From NCBI RefSeq assembly GCF_009730915.1, contig NC_052487.1, forward strand, positions 868,001 through 932,000: 64,000 nt of DNA, in the 5' to 3' direction. The position numbers and the translations under genes are program-made. Below the pieces are notes generated by a model. That model was not told the origin of the DNA and did not search any database. It saw only the letters and a program-made list of their open reading frames with translations. The DNA is from Dioscorea cayenensis subsp. rotundata (Eukaryota; Streptophyta; Magnoliopsida; Dioscoreales; Dioscoreaceae). This document shows, piece after piece, positions 51,942 to 63,408 of this stretch; position 1 is the first letter of the stretch, and each line of letters starts with the position of its first letter.

Positions 51942-52404
51942 AGTTCCTGTAGGTTCAATAAAGAAGGAAAATTATGATGATGCTTTCATGATTTTAATAA
52001 AAATGATAATGTTAATTTGGATCATTGAATTCTAATGGAGGTAGGGTATGTATATTTTATCTCTAGTTTATACATATGGTTTATTAGATTTAGATGTTAT
52101 AATTCTATATATAATTCTGATTTTTTTTTATTAGAGAAAATCAGTTGATGTTTATATTTCACATCCTCTAAAGAAAAGTATTACTCTCTGACAAAAAAAA
52201 AAAAAAATTCCCATCAATTGTTCTTAAAAAAATTAACGTATCGTGAAAATCCCAAAACATCATGCAAATTAATTTATATAGTTTGCTTTTATAAAATAAT
52301 TGCAGTCAAAGCGCACCCTTTCTTATCCAAGCCAATGGCCGCTGATAGCGAAGGACAAATGGTGTGAATTTTTATGAGATCTTTTTTTTGTCATGATGAA
52401 AGGA

Positions 52405-52439
<35 letters not shown>

Positions 52440-54635
52440 TAAAATAAAAATAGATAAAGACAAGCGTACTTTTAATTAAATAGAATCAAAGTAACCAAGC
52501 ACACTTAAAATAGAGTTCTAAATTGACTTGAGAGAAGCAACAAGTGTTTTTTTTTAAAATTTATTTTTAATTATTTAATCCTAACTAAATTATATTTATT
52601 ATCACATTACTACTAAAAGTTTTATAAATATTTTATTGTTATTATCTCATTATACACCTATTCCCATCAAATTCTAATCATAATTAAACTTCAACTCACC
52701 CAAAATAAATAGATTTTTAAAAGTTTTTATTAAATTTTAGTTTGAAATTATTTTATAAAAAAATCTCTATTTCTCCTTTTAATTTACGTAGGTTTCTTTA
52801 ATTTTTTTTATTTGATAGATAACAATTTTTTAAGAGAATTTTCAAAACTCATATTTTATGTAATTTGGTTTAGATTTGAATCCTCTAAATTTTAATAACT
52901 ATCATATATACAAAAGTTCCATTATGCTGAGGGCCGAAATAAAATTTTAGAGGAGCCCTTTCAAAGTTAACCCTTAATCCTCTTGAAACCTCCATTTTTT
53001 CTTGCCCTCGATTGGGTGCCGATGAAGGAGGACCTCCTAAAAATTTTAAATTTTTTTAAAAGACTTTGATACCCTTAATTTTTAAATTACCTTGTTTTTA
53101 TATATTTCTTAGTTATTTGCTTATTTGTTAATTTGTTTATTTATGTTGTGTTTTTTATTTGTGAATTCGCCCTTAGAAGAATTTTTCTCAATAAAATTCT
53201 TTGCTATCTAAATTTTATTCGAAGTACAAATAAAATTAGAATTTCTTTGAGCGAGAAAAAACTAATAATTATCTAATTCAAGATTATTATTATCCTATGA
53301 ATTAAAATATTAGAATAAGTTTACTAATAATATGATAAAGTGATCTTTTGGAGCTCTAGGAGGAATTAGTTTTTAAATAATATATGATATATTTTCAAAA
53401 GAAATAAATAATTAATGGTATTTAAGAAAAAAAATGCATCATGGAAATGAAGAAATTGGGGTTTCAAGGCATGAGAAGAAGAGAGATTAGGCCATTAACC
53501 CCATAGACAAGCCCTTGATATTTTATAATACACAAATATATAAATAAGAATTAATGGGAAACTTGGACATCTCAATGGTATCGAAGTTTGTGTTTTTCTA
53601 TTCTAAATAAATCAAATACATAATAATATGGCGGTTATGTCTTTTCAAACTCAACTTTGAATTAGGTTTTTTTATATCAATATAAAAAAAAATTTAAAAA
53701 AACATTTAAGCATACATCATGGCATGGAAACGCCCTTGTGTTCTATGATTTTCTGTTATTTTCAATTTTTAAAATTAATAGTAATAACTTATTATGGTTC
53801 ATGGCCTAACGTTTCTTGTTTTTTTAATGACAAAACAATAATTTAAATAAATAAATAATAAAATCTTACAATGACTAGTGTACTGGGGCCAAAGTGGTTT
53901 TTTTTACAAAAAGCGACAAACACCACAGCACATATTGGTGTCAAGAAACAGATGGATATGAAAGAAATAGACGGATATAGAATCAAGTTAATAAATTCCT
54001 CCCTAGAGTTGTTTTCTTTCTCTTCTAATATCATAAATACTATGAATTTATGAAATTTTTGTTGCAATAAAAACAGAACATTAAATAAAAGTAAACCAAG
54101 AAAACATACCTTCACTTTGGTATAATAAAAGTTGATGAACCGCACTAAAAAGCGATTGGAAGTGAGATGAAAGAGGAGAAACAAGTGTCCTTTTATTAAC
54201 TTTTTTTTATTTTTATTATTATCATAACCAAACTCAAATTATAATCATACTAAAATTAAAATTATTATAGATATTCTTTTGTTATTATATTATCTTAATC
54301 CAACTCTAACCAAACCCTAATCATAATCATTAATTTAGTTTTTTTAGAAGATTTATTAAAAACGTTGTATTTTGAGATTATTTTATAAATTTCTTTATTT
54401 ATTCATTTAATTTTCACAATCTTCTTTAAAACTTTTTTATTTAAAAATAACTTTTAAAAAATAATCATCAAGATTTTAATAAACATCAAATAGGCATTTT
54501 TCAGAATAAATGTATGTATATTGTATATGGTATCCGCATTAACCGCTAGGCCATTATCACAATCTTGTTTTTATAAATTAATAGTTAATAAAAAAAAATT
54601 TACACATTAAAAAACTACTAATAATCCAGTGGTAT
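51942..54635. other. AT-rich intergenic DNA
   Basis: No gene found. Notable: a (TA)n tract near 52408-52428 and a short GC-rich segment (52925-53040) with GAGGGCCGA and GATGAAGGAGG blocks. Small open frames at 53.8-54.2 kb look random. Confidence 0.5.
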
Positions 54636-54733
54636 AATTCGTATGTTCTTGAATAATGCTATACCCATTGAATTGGTGTTCTGAATCTAACCCCACCACC
54701 TCTAATTCGTATGTTCTTGAATAATGCTATACC
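54636..54733 (+). repeat. 68-base tandem unit running into the second gap
   Basis: The unit starting aattcgtatgttcttgaata at 54636 begins again at 54704 and is cut off by the N block after 30 bases. It includes blocks resembling a tRNA box A (ccagtggtata just before it) and box B (gtgttctgaatct), so it may be a SINE in tandem. Confidence 0.75.
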
Positions 54734-55733
54734 NNNNNNNNNNNNNNNNNNNNNNNNNNNNNNNNNNNNNNNNNNNNNNNNNNNNNNNNNNNNNNNNNNN
54801 NNNNNNNNNNNNNNNNNNNNNNNNNNNNNNNNNNNNNNNNNNNNNNNNNNNNNNNNNNNNNNNNNNNNNNNNNNNNNNNNNNNNNNNNNNNNNNNNNNNN
54901 NNNNNNNNNNNNNNNNNNNNNNNNNNNNNNNNNNNNNNNNNNNNNNNNNNNNNNNNNNNNNNNNNNNNNNNNNNNNNNNNNNNNNNNNNNNNNNNNNNNN
55001 NNNNNNNNNNNNNNNNNNNNNNNNNNNNNNNNNNNNNNNNNNNNNNNNNNNNNNNNNNNNNNNNNNNNNNNNNNNNNNNNNNNNNNNNNNNNNNNNNNNN
55101 NNNNNNNNNNNNNNNNNNNNNNNNNNNNNNNNNNNNNNNNNNNNNNNNNNNNNNNNNNNNNNNNNNNNNNNNNNNNNNNNNNNNNNNNNNNNNNNNNNNN
55201 NNNNNNNNNNNNNNNNNNNNNNNNNNNNNNNNNNNNNNNNNNNNNNNNNNNNNNNNNNNNNNNNNNNNNNNNNNNNNNNNNNNNNNNNNNNNNNNNNNNN
55301 NNNNNNNNNNNNNNNNNNNNNNNNNNNNNNNNNNNNNNNNNNNNNNNNNNNNNNNNNNNNNNNNNNNNNNNNNNNNNNNNNNNNNNNNNNNNNNNNNNNN
55401 NNNNNNNNNNNNNNNNNNNNNNNNNNNNNNNNNNNNNNNNNNNNNNNNNNNNNNNNNNNNNNNNNNNNNNNNNNNNNNNNNNNNNNNNNNNNNNNNNNNN
55501 NNNNNNNNNNNNNNNNNNNNNNNNNNNNNNNNNNNNNNNNNNNNNNNNNNNNNNNNNNNNNNNNNNNNNNNNNNNNNNNNNNNNNNNNNNNNNNNNNNNN
55601 NNNNNNNNNNNNNNNNNNNNNNNNNNNNNNNNNNNNNNNNNNNNNNNNNNNNNNNNNNNNNNNNNNNNNNNNNNNNNNNNNNNNNNNNNNNNNNNNNNNN
55701 NNNNNNNNNNNNNNNNNNNNNNNNNNNNNNNNN
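54734..55733. other. Assembly gap (1000 N)
   Basis: A placeholder of exactly 1000 bases. It is flanked on the left by a truncated tandem repeat and on the right by one arm of a large inverted repeat. Any frame across it is an artefact. Confidence 0.99.
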
Positions 55734-58700
55734 TCTTCACAGGTACACCTTCATACCTATCTATCTATATATATATTGACAATCTTTAAATGAAGGTGCT
55801 TGTTGTCTATTAATAAAATAATAATAATTAGTAAGATTTTACATGTGTTTGGTCTATATGAATGTTTATCTTGGAATTTATGAATCCTTTTCAATTTTAA
55901 TATGTTTCATTTGACTTGAAAAAAATAATATTTTTAGAAAAAATTATCCTAAATTTGAAACATCTTGAATTTGAAATGTCTCAAGTATCTAATAATTTAA
56001 TAATTATATATGTATAAATAAAATAAATAATATAAATAATTTTTCACATATTTCGACTATTTGTAAAATGATCATATATATAGTTGATGGACCTAAATGG
56101 TATAATAAATAAATAAATCAACTTAGAAGCATTAATAAAACTAAAAATTTATCTAAAATTGGCCTGTTCTTTAGCAAGTTAGGCTCTGAGATTAAATAGG
56201 CTCTTGCCTCTGTAGTTTGACTTTCAATAAATATAATATATGGATCATCAATGATTTGATTTATCATTATAAATTTTTAGAATTTCTTTGGCTGTTCATA
56301 ACATAAATTATACTTATTCCTTTATTTAAATCCAATTTTTAAATGTAAATTAACTTAATACATCGTAGTCAAGTTAATATTTATATAAAACAATAATATA
56401 AAAATACGCACTAAAGAATAAATAATATCCCAAATGAAACCCAAAATAATAACTAATACAACCTCGGGTAATAGAAGGTTGTTATACTTTTATCAAGCAT
56501 AAAATTAATTGTACCTAATTATATGCACCACTGCACCAGGTACAAAATAACTCCATCGAAGATCAATCGTTACGTATACATGCACCGAAACTGTAGCCAG
56601 TCATTTCATAGTAATTTATGCCTATTTTATCTTCATTAGCTCTAACTTTATGACTCTTTTCTAGGCACAATAAATAATTATGTATACATATATATAATTG
56701 ATTGTAAGTGATATGTGGCCGCTAATGCAAGTAGTAACATTATTACATAAATTCCGAGAGATGAAATTGTGTAGTTGATAATTTTAACATCCTCTAGTTT
56801 TATAATATATTATTATTCGTCAAATATCTTCTGTGGTCCCTTGCATTTATCTTATTATTATTAAATATAATTTATCCAATTATCCTAAAGAAAATTATAT
56901 TATCTTTGAAGGGTAAATGTTTCAAGGACAGTTTGATTATTTATCCCTTTATTCAAAGAAAATAAATATCTTGTTTTTAGTTTTTAATTTAATATGTTTA
57001 TCATAGTTTTTATTAATAAAAATAGTGTAAGCTACCCACTATATATTTTTATTCCAAAATAAAATATAATTATTTATTCGACCTCTAATTTAAATCAAGA
57101 TAAAGTCCTAATTCACTAATTCATTTGTTAGTTTTTTTTGTAATAAAAGCTGATATAACAAAACAAAGAATAAATAATAAATAAAATAAAACTAGGAATG
57201 GAGAAAACTGAAATAATTTATGTATTTAGCTAAGAGCCAGACAGGACACCTCTCGTTCTCCTTTCTAAAATTGGTAATGAAAAGGAGTTTATCATTGCAT
57301 GCCAAGCAGAAATCATTGTAATCGTGTATCTTTCTGCCCCGCCTGCTGCTTCGGCTGTCAGACGCTTGTTCTTTCGCTTTGCTCGTCGCATACCCACTCA
57401 GATACCACGCCGAAGCTGGGTGAGACTGCGACCAGGTCTTGATTTGATTAGAGGTCGAATAAATAATTATATTTTGTTTTTGGAATAAAAAATATCAGGT
57501 GGGTAACACACTATTTTTATTAATAAAAAACTAACATGATAAACATATTAAATTAAAAAACTAAAAACAAGATGTTATTTTCTTTGAATAAAGGGATAAA
57601 TAATCAGAAACTTCATCCCTTGAAACATTGCCCTTCAAAGATAATACCAAATTTTCTTTTGGGATAGTGGATAAATTATATTTATTAATAATAAGATAAA
57701 TGCAAGGGACCACAAGAAGATATTTGACGAAATAATAATAACAATAACAAAAACTAGAGAGGATGTTAAGAATATCAACTACAATTTCATCTCTCAGGTT
57801 ATGTAATAATGTTACTACTTACATACTAGCATGCATATCACTTACAATAACAATTATATAAAAATGTATACATAATTATTTATTGTACTAGAAAATCATA
57901 AAGTTGAGCTAATGAAGATAAAATAGGCATAAATTATATAAAATGACTATTTCCGGTTCATGTATACATAATATATGATTAATCTTCAATGGAATTATTT
58001 ATACTAGTGCAGCAGTAGTGCATATAATTAAGTACAATTAATTTTATGTGATAAAGTATAACAACGCTACCTTACTGAGTTGTATTAGTTGTTATTTTGG
58101 GTTTGTTGGAATATTATTTATTCTTTAGTGCATATTTTTTATATTATTGTTTATATAAATATTAACTTGACTACGTGTATTAAGTTAATTTACATTTAAA
58201 AAATTATTGGATTTAGAATTTTTTTTTTAAAGAATAAGTATAATTTATGTTATGAACAACAAAAAAGAAAATTCTAAAAAATTTATAATGATGTAAATCA
58301 AATAATTGATGATCCATATGTATATTTATTTAATGAAAGTCAAACTACGAGGCAAACCTATTTAAATCTCCCAAACCTAACTTGCCCTAAGAGCAAGCCA
58401 ATTTTAGATGGAAATTTTTAGTTTTATTAATGCTTCTAGAAAGTTGAGTTGTTTATTTGTTATACCATTGAGTCACGTCAACTATATACTTATGATCATT
58501 TACAAATAGTCGAAAATATGTGAAAAATTATTTATATTATTTATTTTATTTATACATATATAATTATTAGGTGTAGATACTTGAGACATTCAAATTTCAA
58601 GATGTTTAAATTTGGGATGATTTTTTTTTCTAAAATATTATTTTTTTCAAGTCAAAATGAAAACATGGTAAAATTGAAAAAGTTCATAGAAATTCCAAGA

Positions 58701-58850
58701 TAAGCATTCATATGAACCAAACACATGTTTGCTTGTAAAAATGCCACTAATTATTATTATTATTTTTATTAATAGACAACAAGCACCTTCATTTAAAGAT
58801 TGTCAATATATATATAGATAGATAGGTATGAAGGTGTACCTGTGACTTAT
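55734..58850. repeat. 1.4 kb inverted repeat around a GC-rich spacer
   Basis: The left arm, 55734 to about 57106, is the reverse complement of about 57430-58850, with roughly 90% agreement by eye and many short indels. The arms end in aggtacaccttcat at 55741 and atgaaggtgtacct at 58828. The spacer (about 57107-57430) is unrelated to the arms; its last ~110 bases (57335-57435) are much more GC-rich than the surroundings. The left arm is cut by the gap. No terminal duplication or transposon gene is seen. Confidence 0.85.
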
Positions 58851-60260
58851 TGACCTCAAGATATTAATAGTTAATTATGGTAAAAAGTGATTTGGATATA
58901 TATATTTATATCTGTTTTGTTATTTTAATATAGTTTTGGTTTATCTAATTTAAAAAAATTAAAAATTAAAAACAAAGAATGAAGAAGAAGAGCATAATAC
59001 TTAATAATGTGATAAAGTGGATAGTTTTATTTTATTTAATTTTAAATTCATTGAATCCCTTGATATGGGACCCGGATTGTTATTTATCATGTCTTTCATC
59101 AGAGTGATTATTGAAAAGATAAATAAAAAAAAACCCCTGAGAATGTTTCAGAATTTACCTAAATTACCTTTGCGGTCATGTTGGATGCCATGCAACGTGA
59201 TAAAGTAAATTGAGGGTGTTGTTGTTGGGTTTTAGATTATATTTTTATTTATTTAGTTTATTAGTTTAAAAATTCAAATAAAAATGAATTATTTAGTGAA
59301 TTGTAGTGATTATTTGATTGTGAGAGAGTAATGCTATTCTTATAATACGAACTTTACTTAATTGCTCTCCTCAATTATGTGGATGTTATTTAGCATCCAT
59401 AACACACTCTCTCTCCTAATCAATCTTTCAAAATAAATAAATTTTTAATTCTATCTCAATTAAAAAAACAATTATTTTAATTTTTAGGTGGTCATGTTTC
59501 AATCATTCCAAAAAAAGAAAATATTTGTGACATCAAGAGTGTTTTTAAGAACCCAACAAGGAAATCTTCCACCTACTCTCCTCCCTCATCTAAAAGACAA
59601 GATTAGATCTAGATTAAGTTTTTTTCTTTTTTTTTTTTAAAATATATTTAATTTGAGTGGCAGATCGAATAGGGGAGAGAGAGTGCATCCATGTTATTCA
59701 TGAGAGTAATTCGGCAATACTATTTTGTAATAAATTAGGATTTGAACTTTCAATTTTTGATTTGAAAGAGGAATAAAATACATATTTTTTAATTGTAAGA
59801 ATGGTTGTCTATATTTCTATGTGAAATTATGGATACGGTGGATTTTATTAATTAGTTGTTATATTAGTACATTAAAATAATAGTAATATTTGATTCATTA
59901 TTGATAATAGCGTTAATCAATGTAAATATTAACTTGAGTAAGTGTATCTTTTCAAAAAAAAAAAAAAACTTGAGTAAGTATATTAAATTAATTTATAATT
60001 AAAAAGAATCAATGGATTTAGATTTTTTTTTTTTGTTAAGAAAATTTTTAGTTTAAGTCATGAAAACACAGCACAAAACTCGAATGAAATTTTTAATAAT
60101 GTGAATCAAATAATTTATGATCCATTTGTATATTTATTTTAAAAAAAAGTCAAACTTTAAACGTACTTATTTAAATTTCCTAAACCTTACTAACCCTGAG
60201 GCTAATTAAGCCAGTTGTACTTATTGTTTATTTTATTTAATAATCGGTGGTTTATCTTTT

Positions 60261-60302
<42 letters not shown>

Positions 60303-61714
60303 CTAATTAAGCCAGTTTTAGTGGGGAACCACGCTATTTGGGTTGATTAAATATTCATGCCTGGTCTCAATTATTCATGATTTAAAAATGCATTTTTCAG
60401 AACCATTAAATTAATTCACAATGTGGATTAGATGGGAATAAGAAAAATTAGTTCACCTGTGACGTATATAAAAAGTAATTTAAAACTTCATAGCACTTGC
60501 TTACATAGTGATGTAAATTAATTAAGACCGTGGCTTTAAACAGAATTAGTAAATTTAAATTAAAAGCAAATGTGGAAATTCATATATAACAAGGTAGGCA
60601 GCTGAACTTGGGTGGCGGTGAGATTGGGACATTTTCTTAATTTGATAAAAGATTGAATGAATAATATTATATTTTGCTGGAATAGAAAATATGAGGTAAC
60701 ACTATTTTTATTAATAAAAATACTAATGTGATAAACATATTAAATTAAAAAAAAATAATTGAATGATGGTGGTCTGTGGTCTTAAATATTAATTCCCTTA
60801 ACAAAACTTTATGGCAATAAACTCCCATGCTCAAAATAAAAATTTTCAACTAACTTAGCTGGAACAACAAGATGTTATATATGGATAATTTGTTAAGCCT
60901 AGGCTATACCATAGTTAAATTTTATAGTAACATATGTGCTTTGTTATGTGTCGTTTGAAATAAATGGCCATTTATTTTTCAATTGTCCTATTGCCTCCAG
61001 CAAGAATTAGGTTATTCTATTTATTTCTTCTTAATATCGTCAGTCTCTCTGTTCTTAAAAAGGTTTGGTCTGCTATAAGAAAATAGGGTCTTTAGGTTTA
61101 TATAATTTTGAAAACCTTATTATTCGTGCAATTAATTTGTTGAAATATTTGGATAGAACAAAACAACGGCATCTTCACTAACACAACCTTTCTATTTGTA
61201 CAATTAATTATATCTTTACTACCAGGCTTAATGTATCTCTAAAAGCAAACAAAAATAAAATTTGAGGAATATATGTCAATAATCAAAAGAAGTCTCAACT
61301 TAACCCGCCACTTTACATTTGATGCAAACAAATCTCCCACCAGCATTAGACTGAATCATAGCGGTCTCCAGATCGATCTTTGAGACTTTAATGTTTGATG
61401 GATCACCTTGTATGATTGCGTTGTTTTTTAGTTATCTTGCCAATTTTCTCCTTCCATTGAAGTTGGATGCATAGATCTTTTCTCAGTTTAGTTTTTCGTC
61501 TCAATATGTTTTGTCTTAATCTTTTGTTTGTGTGGTTTTACGAATGTTTTGTTGTTAGTCTCTTGTTTACCTTGTACTTGTGATTTTTTTTAATAAATTG
61601 AGCGTTATTTAGCTTATACATATATATAATGCCCATACATTGTGCAAAAGAAACAAAATCTATTCATTTGAATGAAAAGTTTTTTTTTGTTTTTTGTTTT
61701 TTTTTGTTTTTTTA
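58851..61714. other. Diverged copies of the dispersed unit; no gene
   Basis: 59020-59210 resembles 26170-26390 (module Z). 59800-60340 resembles 26520-26870 and 58130-58400 (module Y, with the blocks CAAACTTTAAA, TATTTAAAT and GGGGAACCACG). 60640-60740 resembles 57440-57550 (module X). The rest is AT-rich. These are non-coding copies of one duplicated region at different ages. Confidence 0.65.
60261..60301. repeat. (AAT)n microsatellite
   Basis: About 13 uninterrupted ATA units, inserted within the copy of module Y. Confidence 0.9.
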
Positions 61715-61820
61715 AGATTTCATCAGAGATTTCAATTAAAAAAAGGTAGATAAGATTTCATCAGAGATTTCAACTTTTTGGAAAAAGGCAGATAGGATTT
61801 CATCAGAGATTTTAACTCTT
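61715..61820. repeat. Three tandem ~40-base repeats in the PKS promoter region
   Basis: The block agatttcatcagagatttc occurs at about 61715, 61752 and 61796 (last copy with small changes), separated by AAAAAAGGTAGATA/AAAAAGGCAGATA spacers. It lies 130-240 bases upstream of the probable TATA box. Confidence 0.85.
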
Positions 61821-61947
61821 CACAGCATTGTCCTTCGGTACGGACAATAATTAATTGAGTAGACGCAACTTCAATATATAATAAAAAAAATTTACCGAAG
61901 AAAATGACAGTCAGCTGGCAATTAACTATTTGACTGGTTGTATGGGC

Positions 61948-61957
61948 TCTATATAAA
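61948..61957 (+). promoter_or_regulatory. TATA box of the polyketide synthase gene
   Basis: CTATATAAAG about 110 bases before the start codon at 62063, a normal distance for a plant leader of 70-80 bases. It is the best TATA match near this gene. Confidence 0.7.
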
Positions 61958-62062
61958 GGGTGCCACAATGGAAGCTAATTCCTCACCCTTGAGAGTTGCA
62001 AACCAGAAAGAATTAGTTGTAACTCCTTAGGTTTGCAAGCTTGCATTATCAAAAGATCCGCA

Positions 62063-63408
62063 ATGGCTAGCATTAATGGCGTTGCCGTTGATCATCAAAA
62101 GGGAAACAAGGCCAGCGTGCTAGCCTTAGGCACTGCCAACCCTCCCAATATTGTATATCAGGATACATTTGCTGATTACTTCTTCAGAGTCACCAATAGT
62201 GAGGACAAGGTTGAGCTCAAGGAGAAGCTCAAGCGTGTCTGTAAGTACATATATATATATATATATATATTATGATCATTCTTTGATAAAACATTAAAAC
62301 TCAATGCACGCATGAATCAATGCAAAAGGTGGCATGCTTGTGTGGTTAGTTTCTAACAAGTTAACAATTAATGGATGAAGGTGAGAAGTCAATGATCAGA
62401 AAGAGACACTTCTTCCTGAATGAAGAGAAGCTGAAGGAGCACCCCAATCTGTGTTCCTTCATGGATCACCCATCACTGAACACCAGGCATGACATTATGG
62501 TTGAAGAGGTGCCAAAACTTGGAGAGAAGGCAGTCATCAAAGCTCTGGAGGAATGGGGACGTCCACGTTCTGAAATCACTCACATCATCTTCTGCAGCAC
62601 CGGCGGTGTCGACATGCCCGGCGCCGACTACAAGATCATCAAGCTCCTCGGCCTCTCTCCATCCACCAAACGTGTCATGCTCTACAGCCAAGGTTGTTTT
62701 GCTGGCGGCACTGTGCTACGTATAGCCAAAGACCTGGCCGAGAACAACGAGAACTCTCGTGTGCTTATTGTATGCTCAGAGTTGACAGCCATCTTCTTCC
62801 GTGGCCCAAGTGATGCCAAAGAAGACTTTAACAATTTGGTTGGACAAGCCATCTCCGGTGATGGTGCTGCTGCAGTAGTGATCGGAGCTAATCCTATTCC
62901 GGCAGTTGAGACTCCATTCTTTGAAATAGTGTCTACAGACCAAGTCATTCTTCCTGACAGTGATGGTTGCATTGAGGGTCACTTGAGGGAAGTTGGACTC
63001 ATGTATAATTTAAATAACCAAGTTCCTAACATTATTGGTAACAATATAGAGAAGATTATGGTCAAGGTGTTCTCGGCACTTGGCATTTCGGATTGGAACT
63101 CGTTGTTCTTTATCACTCATCCTGGAGGACGTGCCATTCTGGATAAGATCCAAGAGAAGTTGGAGCTGAAGCAGGAGAAGATGAGAGCTGTGTTGCATGT
63201 GCTTGGGCAGTATGGGAACATGTCTAGCGCTAGTGTCTTCTTCGTCATGGATGAGATGAGGAAGCATTCGATTGAGAACGGGCTCCACACGGCCGGTGAG
63301 GGGCTTGACTATGGAGTGCTCCATGCCATGGGACCAGGGCTAACCGTGGAGACTGTTGTGCTTCATGCGCCATGTCTTCATGGCTTCTCCAATATATATC
63401 AAAATTAA
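62063..63408 (+). CDS. Type III polyketide synthase (chalcone synthase family, variant pocket)
   Basis: Exons 62063-62240 and 62381-63408 join inside a Cys codon (T|GT), the intron position conserved in this family, giving 401 residues. The enzyme extends a CoA starter with malonyl-CoA and cyclises the chain. Catalytic Cys165 (YSQGCFAGG), His306 (THPGG) and Asn339 (YGNMSS) are present. Compared with alfalfa chalcone synthase numbering, the gatekeeper Phe215 is Ser218, Thr197 is Phe198, Phe265 is Tyr268, and the usual GFGPG loop reads AMGPG (375-379). A two-residue insertion precedes the gatekeeper. Gly256 and Ser338 are kept. The changes argue against a plain chalcone synthase; a bibenzyl, stilbene, diketide-CoA or curcuminoid-type enzyme, or one using a bulky starter, is possible. 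The first Met of [10 protein letters not shown] is used; an upstream in-frame start would add ten unconserved residues. No break is seen. Confidence 0.92.
62247..62270. repeat. (TA)n tract in the PKS intron
   Basis: A run of about 12 TA units just after the donor site in the 140-base intron. Confidence 0.85.

Noticed and set aside
54711-55793. Long open frames across the second run of N
   Set aside because: Same artefact; only a handful of real codons at each end.
55734-58850. The large inverted repeat as TIRs of a transposon
   Set aside because: No target duplication is visible, no coding sequence lies between the arms, and one end is hidden by the gap.
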